Of a stretch of 5,751 nucleotides of DNA, positions 1-4,050 are shown piece after piece. Below the pieces are notes generated by a model that made no database searches, was not told where the DNA came from, and was given only the letters and a program-made list of their open reading frames with translations. Source of the stretch: DUEN01 sp024277095. GTDB lineage: Bacteria; Chloroflexota; Anaerolineae; DUEN01. The first letter of the stretch is position 1, and each line of letters opens with the position of its first letter. A program made the translations under genes and the position numbers. Location of the stretch: assembly GCA_024277095.1 (NCBI GenBank), contig JAJRVX010000053.1, positions 1-5,751 of the forward strand. Direction: 5' to 3'.

Positions 1-21
1 GAGCGTGAGAGGTCAAACACG

Positions 22-29
22 GGCATGGT
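22..29. repeat. Left copy of candidate 8-bp target site duplication
   Basis: GGCATGGT directly abuts the left terminal inverted repeat starting at 30. The matching copy GGCACGGT lies at 273-280, immediately outside the right inverted repeat; 7 of 8 positions agree, with a single T/C difference. A direct repeat placed exactly at both outer ends of an inverted-repeat pair is what transposition leaves behind. The one mismatch suggests an old insertion. Confidence 0.6.
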
Positions 30-55
30 GGTAGTGTATCCAAAATGGTGGAAAT
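30..55 (+). repeat. Left terminal inverted repeat of candidate MITE
   Basis: It reads GGTAGTGTATC (30-40), a six-base unmatched block (41-46), then GGTGGAAAT (47-55). The two matched blocks recur in inverted orientation at 262-272 and 247-255. This pattern of two conserved blocks and a free spacer is reminiscent of transposase-binding ends with separate cleavage and binding parts, which is an inference. Confidence 0.65.
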
Positions 56-89
56 TCCGCGAGGCCCATCGCAAGCCCACAGGGGAGGT

Positions 90-109
90 GCGGAGGGACC
101 TCCCTCCGC
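90..109. repeat. Perfect 8-bp hairpin inside candidate MITE
   Basis: GCGGAGGG (90-97) pairs fully with CCCTCCGC (102-109) across the four-base loop ACCT. No T-run follows directly on either strand (the nearest, at 122-126, is 12 bases away), so it is a poor intrinsic terminator. It is best read as one of the palindromic blocks that make up the element's interior. Confidence 0.6.
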
Positions 110-123
110 CAAAACATCATCTT

Positions 124-198
124 TTTCCGCTTTGCACCTGCCCTTGCCCGGCCCGATTCGGGTGGGCAGGGCCGGGCAAGGCAGGTGAGGGGCGGAAA
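124..198. repeat. Long imperfect inverted repeat inside candidate MITE
   Basis: Bases 135-154 pair with 169-187 throughout except for one bulged C, giving a very GC-rich stem of about 19 bp around a 14-base loop. After a four-base interior loop on each side (131-134 and 188-191), a further seven pairs form between TTTCCGC (124-130) and GCGGAAA (192-198). The whole is a 75-nt structure that would be very stable as RNA or as extruded DNA. It lies centrally in the element. Confidence 0.6.
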
Positions 199-210
199 CC
201 GGAAGGTTTC
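195..210 (+). repeat. Short hairpin followed by TTTT, weak terminator-like
   Basis: GAAACC (195-200) pairs with GGTTTC (205-210) over a GGAA loop and is followed by TTTT (211-214). The layout resembles an intrinsic terminator, but the stem is only six pairs and the T-run is short. It also competes for bases 195-198 with the longer inverted repeat at 124-198 and abuts the next palindrome. If it works as a terminator, it would shield the downstream promoter from read-through. Confidence 0.35.
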
Positions 211-211
211 T

Positions 212-234
212 TTTGAGGGGCTGCGCCCCTCAAA
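212..234. repeat. Perfect 9-bp palindrome inside candidate MITE
   Basis: TTTGAGGGG (212-220) pairs perfectly with CCCCTCAAA (226-234) over the loop CTGCG. Palindromes of this G-rich/C-rich type with a small central loop are often dispersed in GC-rich environmental genomes, which is general knowledge and not something visible in a single window. Confidence 0.55.
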
Positions 235-246
235 GCTCCCTGCTGT

Positions 247-272
247 ATTTCCACCGAAAAAGATACACTACC
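247..272 (-). repeat. Right terminal inverted repeat of candidate MITE
   Basis: Reverse-complemented, it reads GGTAGTGTATC, a six-base unmatched block, then GGTGGAAAT, mirroring the left end at 30-55. It abuts the second copy of the 8-bp direct repeat at 273-280. Confidence 0.65.
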
Positions 273-280
273 GGCACGGT
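273..280. repeat. Right copy of candidate 8-bp target site duplication
   Basis: GGCACGGT directly follows the right inverted repeat and matches GGCATGGT at 22-29 in seven of eight positions. Confidence 0.6.
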
Positions 281-316
281 CGGCGGCACACCTCACCAAT
301 CACCCCATTCTACCAC

Positions 317-345
317 TTCCCAAAGCCCCCCTCCCGATTTATAAT
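317..345 (+). promoter_or_regulatory. Sigma-70-type promoter of the DUF2085 gene
   Basis: A perfect TATAAT -10 box (340-345) lies 17 bp downstream of TTCCCA (317-322), which matches the TTGACA -35 consensus in four of six positions. The expected transcription start is near 352, only about ten bases before the ATG at 362. The leader would thus be almost absent, with the AGGGG ribosome-binding motif (351-355) at the very 5' end of the transcript. Confidence 0.6.
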
Positions 346-350
346 CCAGC

Positions 351-355
351 AGGGG
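351..355 (+). promoter_or_regulatory. Ribosome binding site deciding the DUF2085 start
   Basis: AGGGG sits six bases before the ATG at 362. It supports that start over the in-frame ATG at 185, which lies inside the candidate MITE and upstream of the promoter. Confidence 0.55.
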
Positions 356-361
356 CCCACA

Positions 362-1201
362 ATGACCACAGAAACGGGAAGGCCATCGACGGGGGAGGCG
401 AGGAGAGGTGGCAAAGCTCACTCGCTGAGCCAACGACTACTATGGGGCATCTCCCTCCTGATCATCCTCGGGATCGTCATCGCCGCGCCCGGAGGCCTGT
501 TGAGCAAGGCCGATCGCGTCGGGTATGCGGTCTGTCACCAGATCCTCGATCGCACCTACGTGCTTGGCGGGCGGCCGCTGCCGCTGTGCGCCCGATGCAG
601 CGGGCAGTACCTGGCCGCGTTGGGCGGGCTGCTGTGGCTGGCGGCCACAGGCCGCATCCGCGCCGGGCAACTGCCGCGACGCCCCATCCTCGTGACGCTT
701 CTGGCCTTCCTCGTCATCTGGGGGCTCGACGGCCTCAACTCCTACCTGACCTTCTTCCCGGGCCTGCCGCACCTATACGAACCGAGCAACCTCCTGCGCC
801 TGGCCACGGGAACTCTGGAGGGCATGGCGCTAACGGCTCTGTTCCTCCCCTTCTTCAACCTCACCGTATGGCGTCACCCCCTCGCTCAACCCACGCTGCG
901 AGGCTGGCGGGATCTGCTGGGATGGATGCTCATGTCGGCGCTGATCGTCCTGGCGATCCGGAGCGAATGGGCATCGCTGCTATACCCGGCCGCCCTCCTC
1001 AGCGTCCTGGGCGTCCTGGCCTTGCTAACCATGGTGAACACCATGATCGTGGCGCTGGCGCTGCGCAGAGACGGCGTAGCCGAGAGCTGGGGGGACGCGG
1101 CGATGGTGCTCGTGCCCGGGCTGGCGCTGGCCCTGATGGAGATCCTGGCCCTGAACCTGATACGGAGCGCCCTGGTCCGCTGGTTGGGCCTTCCCTTCTA
1201 G
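362..1201 (+). CDS. DUF2085 family multi-pass membrane protein
   Basis: The 279-residue product matches the DUF2085 family, whose biochemical role is unknown. Family hallmarks are visible: CHQ at residues 58-60, the LPLCARCSGQY motif with cysteines at 76 and 79, and the later stretch with LDGLN (near 122) and SNLLRLATGTLEG (142-154). About seven hydrophobic segments appear, near 26-46, 84-96, 109-126, 149-168, 184-200, 205-232 and 248-270, so it is an integral membrane protein. The N-terminal 25 residues are basic and polar. An in-frame ATG at 185 would add 59 residues without family similarity, encoded by the candidate MITE; the ATG at 362 has both a promoter and a Shine-Dalgarno site directly upstream. 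The three cysteines (58, 76, 79) and His59 could bind a metal or form a disulfide, which is inference. The next gene runs in the same direction but has its own promoter, so co-transcription is not required. Confidence 0.85.
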   Translation: MTTETGRPSTGEARRGGKAHSLSQRLLWGISLLIILGIVIAAPGGLLSKADRVGYAVCHQILDRTYVLGGRPLPLCARCSGQYLAALGGLLWLAATGRIRAGQLPRRPILVTLLAFLVIWGLDGLNSYLTFFPGLPHLYEPSNLLRLATGTLEGMALTALFLPFFNLTVWRHPLAQPTLRGWRDLLGWMLMSALIVLAIRSEWASLLYPAALLSVLGVLALLTMVNTMIVALALRRDGVAESWGDAAMVLVPGLALALMEILALNLIRSALVRWLGLPF

Positions 1202-1245
1202 ATCGTCCGTCGTCTAAACGTCAGCCACCTGGTAGTCATGGAGCA

Positions 1246-1274
1246 TTGCAGACTTACGCGCTCTTTGTTATAAT
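1246..1274 (+). promoter_or_regulatory. Sigma-70-type promoter of the DUF4013 gene
   Basis: A perfect TATAAT -10 box (1269-1274) follows TTGCAG (1246-1251) with 17-bp spacing; the -35 keeps the important TTG. Transcription should start near 1281, giving a leader of about 53 bases before the ATG at 1335. The gap 1202-1334 between the two membrane protein genes holds this promoter and no terminator that I can see. Confidence 0.6.
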
Positions 1275-1334
1275 CGAACCGGTTCCATCTCCCGTCTGCC
1301 GCTCAACGGATCGCAGCTCATCAGGAGGAAACTC

Positions 1335-2024
1335 ATGGACATCGGCAAGGCTCTCACCTTCGTCTTCGAGGATCCCGAGTGGACGTCGAAGGTCCTCATC
1401 GGCGGCCTCATGGTCCTGGGAGGGGTCCTGCTCTCCCCGATCCTCATCGGCTTTTTCTTCTTCTTCGTTCTTCAGGGCTACGCGGTTGAACTCTTCAAGA
1501 ACGTACGAGACGGCGTGGAATATCCGCTGCCACGATGGGACAACTGGGGAGACAAGGCGGTCACAGGTCTTAAACTCTTCGTCATCTTTCTGATCTGGAG
1601 CCTACCCATCATCGTGATCGCGGTCATCTCCGCCATCCTCTCCGCGCTCCTGGGCAACACGGATCTGGAGGGACTGGCCGCCATCCTCTCCATCTGCCTC
1701 AGTTGCATCTCCACTATCTGGAGCATCCTGCTGGCGCTGGCCATCCCGGGGATTCTCAACCTCTTCGCCGAGACGGAGGAGATCAGCTCTGGGCTCCGAT
1801 TCGGGGAGATCATCGCCTTCACCCGGGACCACATCGGCAACATCATCATCGCCCTGATCGGGAGCGTGGTCGCCGGCCTCGTGGGCGCCCTCGCCGGCAC
1901 CCTCCTGTGCGGCATCGGCCTGCTCTTCGCGGGCTTCTGGGCGGCGATGGTGGAGTTCCACCTGTTCGGCCAGATCGCACGGCAGGCACAGGCCCCGGCG
2001 GAAATCCCTTCCGCAACCGTGTGA
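1335..2024 (+). CDS. DUF4013 family multi-pass membrane protein
   Basis: The 229-residue product matches the DUF4013 family of membrane proteins of unknown function found in bacteria and archaea. The N-terminus has the typical FEDPEW (residues 11-16) followed by a hydrophobic hairpin (about 19-46), then GYAVELFKNVRDG and LPRWDNWGDKAVTGLK (65-80), the best conserved part of the family. Further hydrophobic segments lie at about 79-107, 112-140 and 168-208, suggesting a protein that is mostly membrane-embedded. The start is secure: AGGAGG (1323-1328) stands six bases before the ATG, and a promoter with a perfect -10 box lies 60 bases upstream. It is followed by a strong terminator, so it is probably the last gene on its transcript. 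Neither the sequence nor the neighbours point to a substrate; transport or membrane organisation would be a guess. Confidence 0.83.
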   Translation: MDIGKALTFVFEDPEWTSKVLIGGLMVLGGVLLSPILIGFFFFFVLQGYAVELFKNVRDGVEYPLPRWDNWGDKAVTGLKLFVIFLIWSLPIIVIAVISAILSALLGNTDLEGLAAILSICLSCISTIWSILLALAIPGILNLFAETEEISSGLRFGEIIAFTRDHIGNIIIALIGSVVAGLVGALAGTLLCGIGLLFAGFWAAMVEFHLFGQIARQAQAPAEIPSATV

Positions 2025-2049
2025 TACCATCGCCTGGTGACATAAAGAA

Positions 2050-2083
2050 AGGGCCCGGCCGAGAGGTCGGGCCCTCTTTTCTT
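2050..2083. terminator. Bidirectional intrinsic terminator between convergent genes
   Basis: An 11-bp stem (2050-2060 with 2065-2075), containing one G-U pair, closes on a GAGA tetraloop of the GNRA type. On the plus strand it is followed by CTTTTCTT; on the minus strand the stem is followed by TTCTTTA. It lies 25 bases after the DUF4013 stop and 21 bases after the HAD phosphatase stop on the other strand, so it can end both converging transcripts. Confidence 0.88.
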
Positions 2084-2096
2084 CTACCGCCCTCCT

Positions 2097-2945
2097 TCAA
2101 GAGGGCAACGCCAGCTCCCCAAAGAGGATCCGGCCCAGCGTCTCGGCCTGGGTGAAGTCCGGGATCAACAGGTCGGCGCCGGCGTTGATCAGCCGCTGTC
2201 GCTTCCGCTCGTTCCAGCCGCGCCGGCACACCTCATCCGAGGCGACGCCCAACGCCAGCGCCCCCCGGGCCTTCGCCTCCCGGATCTCCACCGGGCCATC
2301 GCCCACCACCACCAGCTCGGCCCCGTGCAGATCGTGATCATCCAGGATGCGCTGGATGATGCGAGCCTTGTCATGCGCCTCAGTCTCGTCCAGGGCACCG
2401 TAGATTCCACCGGAGAACAAGGGGACAATTCCCAACGCGCCGGCCTCCTCCATCACATACTCGTGATCCGTCCCCGACGCCAGATAGAGGATGACCCCTC
2501 TTTCGACCAACAGCTCCAGGAAACGGCGGGCGCCGGCGATCATCAGATCATCGATGGTGACCTCGCCGCGCTCCAGGCGGCCCAGGCGCTCTCGCACCGG
2601 CCGCAGCAGCCGCTCGTTGTAGATGGCCTTGTACTCCCGAGCCGAACGCGGCTCCCTCGCCAGGCCGTGCCGCCGCACGGCCTCCGCCAGCCACTCCATC
2701 TGCCGGATGGTCAGGATGCCGGTGGAACGATCCACGTACTCCGCCACCTCCCGCTCGATGGCCTCCCGCCGCTCGGGCGGCACATCGGCGCCATCACAGA
2801 TCATCTCCACCATCAACGGCCGCATGATCCCCTCCCAGCCCTGACGGATGGTGGAGATGGTGCCGTCGAAGTCGAAGAGGGCGTGTCGAATATGTCCCAG
2901 GGATACGTTCGGATTCAACACTTCCAGCCAGTCGAAGGGCGTCAT
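2097..2945 (-). CDS. HAD-superfamily phosphatase, probable heptose bisphosphate phosphatase
   Basis: The 282-residue product is a haloacid-dehalogenase-fold hydrolase. Motif I is DFDGT at residues 25-29, with D25 as expected nucleophile and D27 as acid/base. Motif II is in LASGTD (155-160), motif III is probably K193 in AHDKARII, and motif IV is GDGPVE (215-220), where the usual second acidic residue is Glu. Residues 30-140 form a helical C1-type cap. The start overlaps the kinase stop by four bases (ATGA), which implies translational coupling and a shared pathway. After the isomerase and kinase genes, the logical reaction is removal of a phosphate from a sugar bisphosphate, as GmhB does for heptose 1,7-bisphosphate. 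Canonical GmhB, however, is a shorter, capless, zinc-binding HAD, so this would be a non-orthologous replacement. The fold is certain; the substrate is inferred from context only. Another phosphosugar or a phosphoglycolate-like substrate is possible. Confidence 0.85.
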   Translation of the reverse strand: MTPFDWLEVLNPNVSLGHIRHALFDFDGTISTIRQGWEGIMRPLMVEMICDGADVPPERREAIEREVAEYVDRSTGILTIRQMEWLAEAVRRHGLAREPRSAREYKAIYNERLLRPVRERLGRLERGEVTIDDLMIAGARRFLELLVERGVILYLASGTDHEYVMEEAGALGIVPLFSGGIYGALDETEAHDKARIIQRILDDHDLHGAELVVVGDGPVEIREAKARGALALGVASDEVCRRGWNERKRQRLINAGADLLIPDFTQAETLGRILFGELALPS

Positions 2946-3991
2946 GAGGCGTCCTCCACTCGTTGGGCCAGCTCCAATCGCTCACGCAGTTCGTCAGGAG
3001 AGGCGGTGCCGGTCTGATTCAGCTTCTCCACCACCACGGCCGCGGCCAGGTTCCCCAGGCTCCCGGCCTCCTCCAACGCGGCCCCGGCAGCCAGCGCGGC
3101 CCCCAGAGCTGCCAGGAAGGCGTCCCCCGCGCCCACGATGTCCAGCGGCGGACGCACCGGAGCGGCGGGCAGATGCACCGTCCCATCCTCACGACAGAGC
3201 AGCGCGCCGTCCGATCCCAGCGTGACGAAACAAGGGCGTCCCGACCGACGGGCCAATGCCCGGCCCATCTCCTCCACCACGAGCCGATCGATGATCCCCT
3301 TCCGGTCGGGGGCCATGGCCTGAGCCAGCTCCAGCTCGTTGGGCTTCAGGATCATCGCTCGGAACTCGCCGATATGCTTGCGGGAATCCACCACGAAGGG
3401 GCGTCTCGGATCGGCCGCGGCCATCTCGATGAGCGCCGCTCGCACGCGCGGCGTGATCACGCCAGGATCCAACTGATCGCCGAGGATGACGGCATCAGCG
3501 GCCGCGATGGCGCCGCGCGCCGCCTCGATCACCGCGTCCTCCAGATCCGCCGGCAGGGGGACGAAGTCCTGGAAATCCAGGCGGCTATCCTCCTGCTCCA
3601 CATCGCCGTAGCCCCGCCGGATGGGCTTGATGTACGTGGGTGTGGTGCGCTGGTGGGAACGCACCACGGCGGAGAGGTCGATGCCCCGATCCGCCAGCTC
3701 ACGCATCAGGATCTCCCCGCGCCAGTCATTCCCCAGCACGCCGATGGCCTGAACGTGCCCCACCCCCAGCGCGGCCAGGTTGGCCGCCACGTTGGCCGCG
3801 CCGCCGGGGCTATAGGTCTCCGTCACGATGGGCAGCGGAAACCGTGGCGTCTCCCGGGATAGCTCGGAGCGGGTCATGTCCGCGTACCAGTAAGCGTCCA
3901 GACACAGATCGCCGATGAGCAGAACGCGAGCTCCAGCCAACGCCGACAGCATCTCCTCCAGGCGCTGGAAGGTCAATGTGCTCATGTCCAT
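2942..3991 (-). CDS. PfkB-family kinase, HldE/RfaE N-terminal-domain type
   Basis: The 349-residue product is a ribokinase/PfkB-fold sugar kinase closest in character to the kinase half of HldE (RfaE), which phosphorylates D-glycero-D-manno-heptose 7-phosphate at C1. Visible marks are VLLIGDLCLDAYWY (residues 23-36), the PfkB signature 1 GGAANVAANLAALG (63-76), KPNELEL (216-222), and the C-terminal signature DIVGAGDAFLAAL (284-296) with catalytic D290 and its anion-hole glycines. KLNQTGTASPDEL (323-335) near the end resembles the HldE domain boundary. The protein stops there: the C-terminal nucleotidyltransferase half of HldE is absent. It lies between a GmhA-like isomerase upstream (59-base gap) and a HAD phosphatase downstream (ATGA overlap). 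An in-frame second ATG at codon 3 makes the exact start ambiguous by two residues; GAGAGGAGAGGA lies just upstream. Kinase fold is firm, heptose 7-phosphate as substrate is likely, and the anomer made is unknown. Confidence 0.85.
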   Translation of the reverse strand: MDMSTLTFQRLEEMLSALAGARVLLIGDLCLDAYWYADMTRSELSRETPRFPLPIVTETYSPGGAANVAANLAALGVGHVQAIGVLGNDWRGEILMRELADRGIDLSAVVRSHQRTTPTYIKPIRRGYGDVEQEDSRLDFQDFVPLPADLEDAVIEAARGAIAAADAVILGDQLDPGVITPRVRAALIEMAAADPRRPFVVDSRKHIGEFRAMILKPNELELAQAMAPDRKGIIDRLVVEEMGRALARRSGRPCFVTLGSDGALLCREDGTVHLPAAPVRPPLDIVGAGDAFLAALGAALAAGAALEEAGSLGNLAAAVVVEKLNQTGTASPDELRERLELAQRVEDAS

Positions 3992-4010
3992 ATCCTCTCC
4001 TCTCGAGGAT
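3992..4010 (-). promoter_or_regulatory. Hairpin overlapping the kinase ribosome binding site
   Basis: Read on the minus strand, ATCCTC pairs with GAGGAT across a seven-base loop, ending directly before the kinase ATG. The 3' arm and loop contain the AGGAG ribosome-binding motif, so folding would hide it. The 59-base gap between the isomerase stop and this start has no promoter or terminator that I can recognise, so translation control of the kinase by this hairpin is possible but unproven. Confidence 0.35.
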
Positions 4011-4050
4011 GAAAGGCGGAAACCGAAGGACGAAAGCGCTCGCCCCTCGC

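Larger units (their letters stand above)
30..272. mobile_element. Candidate MITE (non-autonomous inverted-repeat element)
   Basis: This 243-bp segment is bounded by inverted repeats. Its left end (30-55) and the reverse complement of its right end (247-272) share GGTAGTGTATC, then six unrelated bases, then GGTGGAAAT, so 20 of 26 positions match. An 8-bp direct repeat with one mismatch flanks it on both sides (22-29, 273-280). The interior has no credible reading frame and no transposase; it consists largely of GC-rich palindromes at 90-109, 124-198, 195-210 and 212-234. Size, terminal repeats, flanking duplication and lack of coding all fit a miniature inverted-repeat transposable element that would need a transposase encoded elsewhere. 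An 8-bp duplication is seen in several IS families, including IS256, ISL3 and IS66, but I cannot assign one. The element ends 44 bp before the -35 box of the downstream gene's promoter, so it sits in the upstream region without interrupting a gene. The alternative is a non-mobile intergenic repeat with coincidental ends. Confidence 0.62.

Noticed and set aside
90..109. Intrinsic terminator at the first palindrome
   Set aside because: No T-run follows the stem directly on either strand.
25..216. Small 63-codon frame within the mobile element as a possible gene
   Set aside because: It covers the terminal repeat and the palindromes, has no recognisable ribosome binding site or domain, and its composition is that of palindromic GC-rich DNA.
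30..272. CRISPR array or tandem repeat array
   Set aside because: The repeats are inverted and differ from one another; there is no regular direct repeat with spacers.
185..361. N-terminal extension of the DUF2085 protein from the ATG at 185
   Set aside because: The extra 59 codons lie mostly in the candidate mobile element and upstream of the predicted promoter; the ATG at 362 has a ribosome binding site and matches the family's usual start before the first membrane segment.
442..1593. Long plus-strand open frame of 383 codons overlapping both membrane protein genes
   Set aside because: It overlaps the DUF2085 gene in another frame, is dominated by Arg, Pro and Gly as expected from the off-frame of GC-rich DNA, and spans the promoter of the next gene.
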